Source: Candidatus Manganitrophaceae bacterium (GTDB lineage: Bacteria > Nitrospirota > Nitrospiria > SBBL01 > Manganitrophaceae). From it: a DNA stretch of 64,000 nucleotides. Both the position numbers and the translations under genes were made by a program. Location of the stretch: positions 248,001-312,000 of the forward strand of contig JACQEZ010000016.1 in the NCBI GenBank assembly GCA_016200325.1, read 5' to 3'. This document shows positions 26,372 through 34,849 of the stretch, piece by piece. The notes beneath the pieces were generated by a model, which was not told where the DNA came from, did not search any database, and saw only the letters and a list, made by a program, of their open reading frames with translations. Each line of letters opens with the position of its first letter. Position 1 is the first letter of the stretch.

Positions 26372-27343
26372 TTACGGTGCATAAATATATTCGCTCAGCG
26401 CGGAGAGGGGCGGCTCCGGGCTCTTGTCGGCGAACTCGACCGACTCCAGGACGATGTCCTGGATGTCGCGTTCCATCTTGGAGATCTCCTCTTTCGTGAT
26501 CTCCTTCGTCTCAAGCAGCAGCTGCTGCAGGGTCAAGATCGGATCGCGTTTTTTATGCTCGTCGATCTCCGCCTTCGTCCGGTAATGTCCGTGGGCCGGA
26601 TCGGACATCGAATGTCCCATGTACCGATAGGTCCGGGCTTCTACAAAGATCGGCCGCTTCGCTTTTCGAACCCCTTCGATGATCTTCTGCATCTGCGTGT
26701 AGACATCGGTCACGTCCATCCCGTCGATATGATGAAACGGCATGTCGTGCGCCTGGGCGGCATGGGCGATGTCGTAAAGTGCCGACGACCGCTCCACCGG
26801 GGTTCCCATTCCAAATCGGTTGTTCTCGCAGATGTAAACCACCGGCAGTCGCCACAGGGAGGCGAGATTCAGCGCCTCATGGAAATTCCCCGACGGAACG
26901 GAGCCCTCCCCGAAGAAGCAGAGGACCACCTGGTCCTTCTTTTCATATTTCATCGCAAAGCCGATTCCGGTCGCCAGGGGAATGTGCCCTCCAACGATCG
27001 CATAGCCCCCCATGAAATTCCGCGAGGCGTCAAAGAGGTGCATCGACCCCCCCATCCCCTTCGAAACACCGGTCGCTTTTCCAAACAACTCCGCCATTAC
27101 CCGCTTCGGCTCCAATCCGCGCGCCAGGGCATGTCCATGGTCCCGATAAGCGGTGACGATATAATCTTTCGGATCGGCCGCCCCGATCGCCCCCACCGCC
27201 ACCGCTTCTTCGCCGATGTAGAGGTGGCAGAAACCGGCAATCTTGCCGAGGGCATACATCTCGGCCGCTTTCTCCTCAAATCGACGGATGAGCGTCATCT
27301 GTCGAAGAAATTCGATGAACGGTGGCTTTTGTTTGGAAGTCAT
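26372..27343 (-). CDS. pdhA: Pyruvate dehydrogenase E1, alpha subunit
   Basis: Thiamine-diphosphate subunit that decarboxylates pyruvate. 323 aa from the ATG at 27343, backed by AAGGAG; the open frame extends further upstream without a ribosome site. The ThDP motif is GEGSVPSGNFHE through ICENN, with Glu in place of the common Asp of GDG. The phosphorylation-loop-like YRYMGHSMSDP is present. Some family members act on 2-oxoisovalerate or acetoin; the adjoining E2, E3 and lipA favour a pyruvate or general 2-oxoacid complex. It heads the operon, divergent from glgC. Confidence 0.93.
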   Translation of the reverse strand: MTSKQKPPFIEFLRQMTLIRRFEEKAAEMYALGKIAGFCHLYIGEEAVAVGAIGAADPKDYIVTAYRDHGHALARGLEPKRVMAELFGKATGVSKGMGGSMHLFDASRNFMGGYAIVGGHIPLATGIGFAMKYEKKDQVVLCFFGEGSVPSGNFHEALNLASLWRLPVVYICENNRFGMGTPVERSSALYDIAHAAQAHDMPFHHIDGMDVTDVYTQMQKIIEGVRKAKRPIFVEARTYRYMGHSMSDPAHGHYRTKAEIDEHKKRDPILTLQQLLLETKEITKEEISKMERDIQDIVLESVEFADKSPEPPLSALSEYIYAP

Positions 27344-27756
27344 GATGCATTCTCCTTGAGGTGGGGCACGTCGCGGCAATGAAGCCGGGCGGGTCATCAC
27401 CGCCGGCGCTACGAAGCGGTGAGTGGTGGAAGAAATAAAAAAAATTCTATCAGGTTTGGGGCTAAAAATCAAAAGGGGATAAGGAGGTCACTCGGGGCCT
27501 CGGCGGGCGAATGCGGGTGAAAAAGGATGCGATTTGTATCGACCAACCGTTCACTTTGTGCTGAGAAATTCGCATCAGTCCGAATTCTTGACACCTTTGA
27601 AAAGAATCTGTTAGGTTAGAGTTAACTTTTGATTTGCACTGCTTTCTAACGGTGCTTGATGAACTGTTACCCGACGACGAGATCTTGTCCCTCCTATTCT
27701 TATTGCTCCACCTCTTCAGATGACCGATTCCGCATGTCCCCGCGGAGGTGGGTCTA
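27344..27756. promoter_or_regulatory. Divergent regulatory region between pdhA and glgC
   Basis: About 410 bases without a convincing gene. A perfect TTGACA lies at 27588-27593 on the plus strand; at 17-18-base spacing the -10 reads TTAGGT or TAGGTT, both weak. A glgC leader of about 140 bases would follow. No palindromic operator stands out. I could not place a pdhA promoter with confidence. Confidence 0.35.
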
Positions 27757-28974
27757 ATGCCGCCGACGATGCTTGGAATGGTGTTGGCCGGAGGGCGTGG
27801 AGAGCGACTCGTTCCGCTCACCCGTGACCGGAGCAAACCCTCCGTCCCGTTTGGAGGGAAATATCGGATCGTCGACTTCGTTCTGAGCAATTTTATCAAC
27901 TCGGGCATCTTCTCCATCTATGTCGTCGTTCAATATAAATCGCAGTCGCTGATCGAGCATCTTCGGGCCGCCTGGAGGCTGGGGGGCCGGATCAAAGGAC
28001 ACTTCATTACGATCGCCCCGCCGCAGATGCGTCGCGGAGAGAGCTGGTATCAGGGGACAGCCGATGCGGTTTATCAAAATCTCCATGTCGTCCGAAATTT
28101 CGACCCGGAGTTGGTGATCGTCTTCGGCGCCGATCACATCTATCGGATGGACATCGCACAAATGGTCGATTTTCACCGCCAACGGGAAGCCGACGTGACC
28201 GTCGCGGCGATTCCGGTGCCGATCGAAGCGGCCAACCGCTTCGGAATCATCAAGGTGAACAAAGAAGGGCGGATCACCGGTTTTGTCGAAAAGCCGAAAG
28301 ATCCCCCGCCGATGCCGGGCAATCCGAAATTCGCTTATGCATCGATGGGGAATTACGTTTTTAACCGAGAAATCTTGATGGACGCGCTCCTGCGGGATGC
28401 CAAGCGGCACAGCGAGCACGACTTCGGCCGGACGATCATCCCGGAGCTCTTTCCGGAGGCACGCGTCTTTGCCTACGACTTTAATAAAAACCAAATTCCC
28501 GGACTCAAGCCATACGAGGAGCGCGGCTATTGGCGCGACGTCGGAAATATCCAAGCCTACTATGACGCCCACATGGACCTCCTCGGCGAGCAGCCCCACT
28601 TTGACCTCAACAACCTCGACTGGCCGATCCTCTCCGACGCCGTCAACACGCCGGCCGCGCGGGTAATGGGGGGAGAGATCACCGACTCTTTCCTCGGCGA
28701 GGGGAGTGTGATCAAAGGGGCCAAGGTGACGCGGTCGATCATCGGGCGAGGGGTGGTCATTAAAGAAGGGGCCGAGGTGGAAGATTCGATCCTTTTTGAT
28801 TTCTGCGAGGTCGGCACCGGCTGCCGATTAAAACGGACGATCGTCGACCGCTTCAATCTGCTCAAACCGGGAGATCGAATCGGTCATGATTTAGACAGCG
28901 ACCGGCAACGCTTCACGGTGAACAATAAAGGGATCGTCACGATCCCCCGCGCGCCGACCCGCTTTTTCTATTGA
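27757..28974 (+). CDS. glgC: Glucose-1-phosphate adenylyltransferase
   Basis: Makes ADP-glucose, the glucosyl donor for glycogen. 405 aa from the ATG at 27757, which has GGAGGTG upstream; a GTG three codons earlier overlaps that site. Family motifs: VLAGGRGERLVPLTRDRSKP, GGKYRIVDFVLSNF, YQGTADAV, FGADHIY, FVEKPKD and YWRDVG. The C-terminal third is a left-handed beta-helix of hexapeptide repeats. It is the first of four sugar genes in one direction (glgC, phosphohexomutase, ROK kinase, GH57 protein). Allosteric control is typical of the family. Confidence 0.96.
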   Translation: MPPTMLGMVLAGGRGERLVPLTRDRSKPSVPFGGKYRIVDFVLSNFINSGIFSIYVVVQYKSQSLIEHLRAAWRLGGRIKGHFITIAPPQMRRGESWYQGTADAVYQNLHVVRNFDPELVIVFGADHIYRMDIAQMVDFHRQREADVTVAAIPVPIEAANRFGIIKVNKEGRITGFVEKPKDPPPMPGNPKFAYASMGNYVFNREILMDALLRDAKRHSEHDFGRTIIPELFPEARVFAYDFNKNQIPGLKPYEERGYWRDVGNIQAYYDAHMDLLGEQPHFDLNNLDWPILSDAVNTPAARVMGGEITDSFLGEGSVIKGAKVTRSIIGRGVVIKEGAEVEDSILFDFCEVGTGCRLKRTIVDRFNLLKPGDRIGHDLDSDRQRFTVNNKGIVTIPRAPTRFFY

Positions 28975-29029
28975 TTAAAAATGATTAAAAACCGGCTCGC
29001 ACGGCGAGAGATCCGCTATAATATGGGAG

Positions 29030-30460
29030 ATGATGCAGACAATTAAATTCGGCACTTCAGGATGGCGGGGGCTTTTGGCGGAGGATTTTACCTTTGACCG
29101 CGTCCGTGTGGTCGCACAGTCGATCGCCGATTATTTAAAACAGAACACGAAGGGGAAGCCGACGGTCTTCGTCGGTTATGACACCCGCTTTATCGGAGAC
29201 CGATTGGCCGGCGCGGTCGCCTCCGTATTGACCGGCAACGGCATTGCGGTGATCCGATCGACCGATCCGGTTCCGACGCCGGTCGTCTCGTTTGAGATTT
29301 TAAACCGCGGGCTCGCCGGCGGGGTTACCGTCACCGCCAGCCACAATCCCCCCGAGTGGAACGGCCTTAAATTCTCCCCCGCCTGGGGAGGACCGGCCTT
29401 GCCGGAGACGACGAAACAGATCGAGGCCCGCGCCAACGCCCTGCTCGACCAGCCGATTCAGATTCCGCAGAAAAGCAGAGCGGAAGCGGAGCGGGAGGGG
29501 CTCTGGCGCGATGAACGGATCGGCGACACCTATCGGGAGAAGGTCGTCGGGCTCCTCAGTAAATCTGTCTTCTCCCAGGGCACGCTTCGGATCGCCGTTG
29601 ATCCCTTCTGGGGAACGTCGCTCGGCTATCTCGACCGGATTTTGATAGAGTTGGGAACTCCGGTCGATTTGATCCATGCGGAGCGCGATCCAAATTTCGG
29701 CGGCATCCGCCCCGATCCGGAAGGGGAGAGCCTCGCCGGGCTGATCCAGAAGATGCGCGACGGAGCGTATGACCTCGGCCTGGCGACCGATTGCGACGCC
29801 GATCGATTCGGCATTTTGGACCGCGGCGGGGTCCCGATCGTGCCGAACTACATCATCGCCCTTCTGATCGATTACCTCGTAACCGATCGAAAATGGACCG
29901 GCAAGGTGGCCCGCAGCGTGGCGACCTCCCACTTCGTCGACGCCGTAGCGCATGAACACAAGTTGGAAGTGATTGAAACGCCGGTCGGGTTCAAATATAT
30001 CGGGGAGTTGATCTCGAAGAAAGAGATCTTGCTGGGAGGCGAAGAGAGCGGTGGGATCTCCATCCAGGGACATCTTCCGGAAAAAGATGGGATTCTGACC
30101 TGCCTATTGGTTGCAGAGATGGTCGCGAAGCGGAAGCGTTCAATCCGAGCGATGCTCGACGACCTCTTCCGCCGGGTCGGCTTTTTCCATCCGTTACGGC
30201 GGGACCTTCACCTCTCGGAAGAGGGGAAAACACGGGCGAGCGCGCTCGTGAAGAATCCCCCCGGCAGCATCGCCGGTAAAAAGGTACTCTCCGTCTCCCA
30301 CCTCGATGGGGTAAAGCTCTTCCTAGAAGGGGGAGGCTGGGCCTTGATCCGTCCCTCGGGAACCGAGCCGATCGTCCGCCTCTATGTGGAAGCCTCCGAG
30401 GAGAAAGAGTCGGAGCAGCTCGCCGGTGCCTGCCAAGCCTTAATACAAACAGGATCCTAG
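29030..30460 (+). CDS. Phosphoglucomutase/phosphomannomutase family protein
   Basis: Interconverts hexose 1- and 6-phosphates. 476 aa. The start IKFGTSGWRGLLAEDFT, the phosphoserine loop TASHNPPEWNGLK, the metal loop DCDADRFGI, the sugar loop GGEESGGISI and the phosphate loop RPSGTEPIVRLY are all present, so the enzyme looks intact. The neighbours (glgC upstream, glucokinase downstream) point to glucose phosphates: glucose-6-P to glucose-1-P for ADP-glucose. ATG codons at 29030 and 29033 are both possible; GGAG lies just ahead. Confidence 0.92.
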   Translation: MMQTIKFGTSGWRGLLAEDFTFDRVRVVAQSIADYLKQNTKGKPTVFVGYDTRFIGDRLAGAVASVLTGNGIAVIRSTDPVPTPVVSFEILNRGLAGGVTVTASHNPPEWNGLKFSPAWGGPALPETTKQIEARANALLDQPIQIPQKSRAEAEREGLWRDERIGDTYREKVVGLLSKSVFSQGTLRIAVDPFWGTSLGYLDRILIELGTPVDLIHAERDPNFGGIRPDPEGESLAGLIQKMRDGAYDLGLATDCDADRFGILDRGGVPIVPNYIIALLIDYLVTDRKWTGKVARSVATSHFVDAVAHEHKLEVIETPVGFKYIGELISKKEILLGGEESGGISIQGHLPEKDGILTCLLVAEMVAKRKRSIRAMLDDLFRRVGFFHPLRRDLHLSEEGKTRASALVKNPPGSIAGKKVLSVSHLDGVKLFLEGGGWALIRPSGTEPIVRLYVEASEEKESEQLAGACQALIQTGS

Positions 30461-30467
30461 ACTAAAA

Positions 30468-31451
30468 ATGGACCCATCCACCTTCGTTATCGGCATCGAT
30501 TTAGGGGGCACCTTTATTAAAGGAGCCACCCTTGATGCGAATGGGACCGTTATTTTTGAAGGTCGCCTCGGAACGGAGGTGGTCGAGGGGAGGAAGCGGG
30601 TTCTTCAAAACCTGGCACAGTTGATCGGCGATCTGCGGAAGATGAGCCCGGGGCGATCGCTCGTCGGGGTCGGTTTGGGCATTCCCGGCGCGATCGATTT
30701 TAAAGAGGGCCGCATTATCCAGTCTCCCAACTTTCCCGGTTGGGACGGCTTTCCGATCCGCTCCGCCGTTGAAGAGACCGTCGGGGTCCCGGTCATTGTC
30801 GAAAATGACGCGAACGCCGCGGCCGTTGGAGAAGGATGGGTCGGCGCGGCGCGGACGCTGGAAAACTTTCTCCTGATCACCCTCGGCACCGGGGTGGGCG
30901 GCGGGCTGGTTCTCGGTGGAAAACTCTGGTATGGTGAGAGCGGCAAAGCCGGGGAGATCGGCCATATGCAGATTACCCCGGACGGCCCCCCCTGCGGGTG
31001 CGGTTCGAGAGGTTGTCTGGAAGTTTACGCCTCGTGGCCGGCCCTGGTCAGAATGGCGAAAGAAGAGTGGAGCCGCCTCCGGGAGAACGGGACGGTCGAT
31101 TCGGCTCCTCCCCCCTGGAAGAGCGCCTTCGAGGTGGCTGAGGCGGCCGGGCGGCACGATCCGATCGCGAAAGCCGCCTTCGCCGAGATGGCCTATTACC
31201 TCGGCATCGGAATCGCGAATGTGTCGAACCTACTCGACCTCAACTATTTTATCCTCTCCGGCGGGGTCAGCAACGCGCTCCCGCTTTTTGAGACCGCTCT
31301 TCGGCAGGAGGTCGCCCGGCGGGCTTTCGGGATGACCGAGGCGGAAGCCTTGAAGCGGATCGAGATCCGGCAGGCACTCCTCGGCGAGAGCGCCGGGATG
31401 ATCGGCGCCGCTTACCTGGCGCTTCAAGCGACACAGCGGTTCAACGTTTAA
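30468..31451 (+). CDS. ROK-family glucokinase
   Basis: Phosphorylates glucose with ATP. 327 aa. It shows the ROK pattern: IGIDLGGTFIKGA at the N-terminus, VENDANAAAVGE with the catalytic Asp, LGTGVGGGLVLGG, and the zinc-type motif GHMQI with CGCGSRGCLE. There is no N-terminal helix-turn-helix, so it is a kinase rather than a ROK repressor. It follows the phosphohexomutase by 7 bases and precedes the GH57 gene by 14 bases. A second, unrelated glucokinase lies at the right edge of the window. Confidence 0.93.
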   Translation: MDPSTFVIGIDLGGTFIKGATLDANGTVIFEGRLGTEVVEGRKRVLQNLAQLIGDLRKMSPGRSLVGVGLGIPGAIDFKEGRIIQSPNFPGWDGFPIRSAVEETVGVPVIVENDANAAAVGEGWVGAARTLENFLLITLGTGVGGGLVLGGKLWYGESGKAGEIGHMQITPDGPPCGCGSRGCLEVYASWPALVRMAKEEWSRLRENGTVDSAPPPWKSAFEVAEAAGRHDPIAKAAFAEMAYYLGIGIANVSNLLDLNYFILSGGVSNALPLFETALRQEVARRAFGMTEAEALKRIEIRQALLGESAGMIGAAYLALQATQRFNV

Positions 31452-31465
31452 GGTATTGGAAAATA

Positions 31466-33940
31466 ATGAAACGGTATCTTTGCATCCATGGACATTTCTA
31501 CCAGCCCCCCCGGGAGAATCCCTGGCTCGACGAGATTGAGCTTCAAGATTCCGCCACCCCTTATCACGACTGGAACGAGCGGATCTCGGCCGAATGCTAT
31601 CTCCCGAACACGGCGGCGCGGATTGTCGACCATGAGAACCGGATTCTGGAGATCGTGAACAACTACTCTAAAATCAGCTTTAACTTCGGTCCCACCCTCC
31701 TCTCCTGGCTGGAGCGGGCACACCCGAATGTCTACAGACGGATTCTGGAAGCCGATCAGATCAGCCTTCGGGAGCGGGGGGGACACGGCAACGCGCTGGC
31801 GCAAGCTTATAATCATATCATCATGCCGCTTGCGTCTCGGCGGGACAAGGTAACGCAGGTCCGATGGGGAATTTCCGACTTTGAGTCGCGTTTCCGGCGA
31901 AAACCGGAGGGGATGTGGCTTCCCGAGACGGCGGTCGACCTGGAGTCGCTGCAGGTGCTCGCCGAGGAGGGAATCCGCTTTACCCTGTTGGCCCCCCATC
32001 AAGCAAAGCGAATCCGACCGATCCCGACCGATTCAGCAGAGGGAGACAGCGGCGGAGAGTGGGAAGAGGTCGGCGGGATGAAGATCGATCCGACCCGACC
32101 GTATCGATGTTTTCTGAGTGATGGCCTTTTTATCGATCTCTTCTTTTATGACGGTCCCATCTCACACGCGGTCGCCTTCGATCGACTCTTAGGGAGCGGC
32201 GAGACGTTCGTCGAACGGCTCCGCGGCGGTTTTTCGGATGCGCGCGAGTGGCCGCAGCTCCTCCACATCGCAACCGATGGGGAGTCGTACGGCCATCACT
32301 TTGCCCATGGCGACATGGCGCTTGCTTACAGCCTTCAAGAGATTGAGCGGCAAGAAATCGCCGAGCTGACCAATTATGGAGAATATCTCTCCAAAAATCC
32401 GCCCACCTATGAGGTCGATCTCTTCGAGAAAACCTCCTGGAGCTGCTTTCATGGGGTGGAGCGGTGGAGGTCGAATTGCGGCTGTCACTCCGGGGGAAAT
32501 CCCGGTTGGAACCAACAATGGCGCCAGCCGCTGCGCGAAGGGCTCGACGCAATGAAGAAGTCGCTTGATCTGATCTTTGAAGGAAAAGGGGTCAAGTGGC
32601 TCAAAGATCCTTGGCAGGCACGGGACCACTATATTACCCTCATTCGAAAGCGCGAGGAAGGGGCGTTGACATGGGAGGCGACCGAGGCCTTCTTTTCCAA
32701 GCACCAGTCACACAGGCTCAATTTACTGGAGCGGGAGCAGGCGCTCAAGCTGCTGGAGATGCAGCGCAACGGCCAGCTGATGTTCACCAGCTGCGCTTGG
32801 TTCTTCGATGACATCTCCGGAATTGAAGCGACTCAGATCCTCAAATATGCCGGCCGGGCGGCCCAGCTTGCCAAAGAAATCGATGCATCGGGGTTGGGGG
32901 GAAAGGTCGAAGGGCTCCTTCTGGAGAGATTAAAAGAGGCAAAGAGCAATCTTCCGGAGCTCGGCGACGGCGCATTGATCTATCAGCGGTTCGTCAAAGG
33001 GGCGGTGGTCGATGCGGAGCGGGTCATCGCTCATTTTGCCATCGCCTCCCTCTTCGAGGAACAACCGTATGGCACTCCGCTTTACAGCTATCAGATCGAC
33101 CTTCAAGATTATCAAAAGGTCACCGACGGGACATTGACATTGGCCATCGGGCGGGCCCATATTACCTCCAAGATTACGCTCGGCATCGAAGAGGCGATTT
33201 TTGGGGTGCTCCACTTTGGCGGACACGACTTTCACTGTGCGGTCGGTGCGATGCTCGGCATCGAGGGATATGAGCGGATGAAATCGGATCTAATCGATAA
33301 ATTCCATCATGGCTCCCAGGCCGATGTAGTCCGCGGCCTCTATCAATCTTTGGGAGAGCGATCATTCAGCTTAAAAGATCTCTTAATCGAGGTGAGGAGA
33401 AAAGTGCTCTCGCAGGTCAGCCAGACCCTTTTCCGGCAATATGAAACGATCTGGCGGCAGATTTATCTTGATCATCAGCGGTTCATGCTCTACCTCCAGT
33501 CGACTCAGGCGAAACTTTTGAAAACCTATCTTGCGACGGCGGAGCAAGTGCTCCACCATGACCTGCGTGAAGAGATCGCGCTCCTCCCCCATCACCCCGC
33601 ATTCGACCGGATCCTCCGAATCCTTGATGAAGCAAAAAAGTGGGGGATTGAACTGGAGGTGGATGAGGTCGAACGATCGTTGCAGTCGTTATTGGAGGAA
33701 CAGATGGAGCGTCTGGTGCAGACCGGATCGCGCGAAGCGCTTGAAGAAACCTCTTACCTCCTCAACATCGCCGATCGCGGCAACCTGCACATCGACCTTT
33801 GGGAAACTCAAAACCGTTTCCATCTTTTTGTCCTCCATCGCAAAACACAACGGCAGGGAAAGCCCCTCGACCACTCCTTTCTGGAGAACGTTGCCAAGTT
33901 GGCAGGACGACTGTCGCACCACTGGAGCAATCCAACCTGA
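31466..33940 (+). CDS. Glycoside hydrolase family 57-like protein with DUF3536
   Basis: An 824 aa protein. The N-terminal part resembles the GH57 barrel: CIHGHFYQPPRENPWL at the start, a region around SFNFGPTLLSWLE, and a WLPETAVD segment where GH57 enzymes keep the catalytic Glu. HIATDGESYGHHF carries an Asp typical of the acid. The long C-terminal half is helical and matches what is called DUF3536. It probably acts on an alpha-glucan, but hydrolase, branching or transferase activity cannot be told apart. It is the last gene of the glgC cluster, 14 bases after the ROK kinase. Confidence 0.85.
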   Translation: MKRYLCIHGHFYQPPRENPWLDEIELQDSATPYHDWNERISAECYLPNTAARIVDHENRILEIVNNYSKISFNFGPTLLSWLERAHPNVYRRILEADQISLRERGGHGNALAQAYNHIIMPLASRRDKVTQVRWGISDFESRFRRKPEGMWLPETAVDLESLQVLAEEGIRFTLLAPHQAKRIRPIPTDSAEGDSGGEWEEVGGMKIDPTRPYRCFLSDGLFIDLFFYDGPISHAVAFDRLLGSGETFVERLRGGFSDAREWPQLLHIATDGESYGHHFAHGDMALAYSLQEIERQEIAELTNYGEYLSKNPPTYEVDLFEKTSWSCFHGVERWRSNCGCHSGGNPGWNQQWRQPLREGLDAMKKSLDLIFEGKGVKWLKDPWQARDHYITLIRKREEGALTWEATEAFFSKHQSHRLNLLEREQALKLLEMQRNGQLMFTSCAWFFDDISGIEATQILKYAGRAAQLAKEIDASGLGGKVEGLLLERLKEAKSNLPELGDGALIYQRFVKGAVVDAERVIAHFAIASLFEEQPYGTPLYSYQIDLQDYQKVTDGTLTLAIGRAHITSKITLGIEEAIFGVLHFGGHDFHCAVGAMLGIEGYERMKSDLIDKFHHGSQADVVRGLYQSLGERSFSLKDLLIEVRRKVLSQVSQTLFRQYETIWRQIYLDHQRFMLYLQSTQAKLLKTYLATAEQVLHHDLREEIALLPHHPAFDRILRILDEAKKWGIELEVDEVERSLQSLLEEQMERLVQTGSREALEETSYLLNIADRGNLHIDLWETQNRFHLFVLHRKTQRQGKPLDHSFLENVAKLAGRLSHHWSNPT

Positions 33941-34059
33941 TCTCCGTCCGGACGGGCTGCACGGGTAAAATGACCCTGATTCATTCCGACGATTAATCCC
34001 TTCTACAGAAACGCATCCATGCGAACCCCGATCCCGATTTTCTTCTCAACATTTTTGGG

Positions 34060-34151
34060 CTTGTCAAGACAAATTAATTAAGCTATTGAATTTGTTGATC
34101 TATTTTTTTATTTTCATTGGCTTGACAAGAATAATCCCAAGAGAGTATGAT
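34060..34151 (+). promoter_or_regulatory. Strong promoter with two CTTGWCAAG palindromes
   Basis: TTGACA (34122-34127) and TATGAT (34146-34151) at 18-base spacing form a good sigma-70 promoter in an AT-rich stretch, giving a leader of about 60 bases to the small secreted-protein gene. CTTGACAAG (34121-34129) overlaps the -35, and a sister site CTTGTCAAG lies at 34060-34068, about six helical turns upstream. The pair looks like an operator. Confidence 0.6.
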
Positions 34152-34219
34152 AAAGCTAGCAATCGTCTTTATTTCAAAACGCCTCCTCGTCAGCATGATC
34201 CATAAACAGGAGGTGAAGC

Positions 34220-34570
34220 ATGAGATCGATTATCATTCGCCGAATCATCGGATTCTCGGCGGTACTTTTTTTAATGGCGTTCTCCACCCTGGCGCACTCC
34301 CAAACGCAGGAGCAGCTCGGACAAGCGATCCAACAAGCGGCCGTTCTGAATCAGCAACATAATTCGGAGATCGGAGCGGCCCAGGAACAGCTCGGGCAGG
34401 TGATCCTGGAGACGGCCCAGCATTCAATACTGTCCAACTCCACGGACGGAAGGTTTCAGGAGCAGTTGGGCCATGAGATTCAGGATGCAGCGACCTTCCA
34501 GTATGCTCACGGTCTGATTCAAGAGAGGATGGGCAACACCATTGTCCAGATGGAGATCGCAAGATCATAA
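34220..34570 (+). CDS. Small secreted protein with 25-residue repeats
   Basis: 116 aa with a signal peptide (about residues 1-27, cut near AHS). The mature part is made of repeats starting QEQLG at residues 30, 55 and 80 and a degenerate fourth (QERMG) at 101. Each has the form QEQLGxxIxxAA followed by variable spacer, giving a 25-residue period in the first three. I recognise no family. The start at 34220 has an AGGAGGTGAAGC ribosome site, and a strong promoter lies upstream. The Gln/Glu-rich amphipathic repeats suggest helices that bind a surface or one another. Confidence 0.75.
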   Translation: MRSIIIRRIIGFSAVLFLMAFSTLAHSQTQEQLGQAIQQAAVLNQQHNSEIGAAQEQLGQVILETAQHSILSNSTDGRFQEQLGHEIQDAATFQYAHGLIQERMGNTIVQMEIARS

Positions 34571-34609
34571 AGAAGATTGGAGGAAGGGAACCACTCAAAT
34601 GGGGCTTGA

Positions 34610-34849
34610 ATGGCACTGAAGAAGAAAAAGGCCGGAACCGTCACAAAAAAAACGGTTGTTACGAAGAAAAAGAAGGCCAAAAGACCCGTATTGAAGAAGT
34701 CCCCTCTCAAGCACCAGCAGGAGGAAGCACCCGAAGCGGTTGATCTTTACGAGCGGGCACGGTGGAAGAAAGAGCGCCGCGAATACTGGAAAAACCGGTT
34801 TAGGAAGATTCTGTCCAGCCTCTCCACTGAATCGAAAGCCAAGAAATAA
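34610..34849 (+). CDS. Small Lys-rich basic protein
   Basis: A 79 aa protein with an N-terminal half made largely of Lys with Thr, Val and Pro (KKKK and TKK runs) and a C-terminal half with Arg, Trp and Tyr (RARWKKERREYWKNRF). The N-terminal part resembles histone-H1-like or AlgP-like tails, so nucleic-acid binding is plausible. No family is certain. The ATG at 34610 has GGGG eight bases ahead. It lies 39 bases after the secreted repeat protein and is convergent with fabH, with stop codons touching. Confidence 0.55.
   Translation: MALKKKKAGTVTKKTVVTKKKKAKRPVLKKSPLKHQQEEAPEAVDLYERARWKKERREYWKNRFRKILSSLSTESKAKK

Noticed and set aside
26360-27382. A 340-codon frame antisense to pdhA
   Set aside because: It covers the supported E1 alpha gene exactly and shows no motif.
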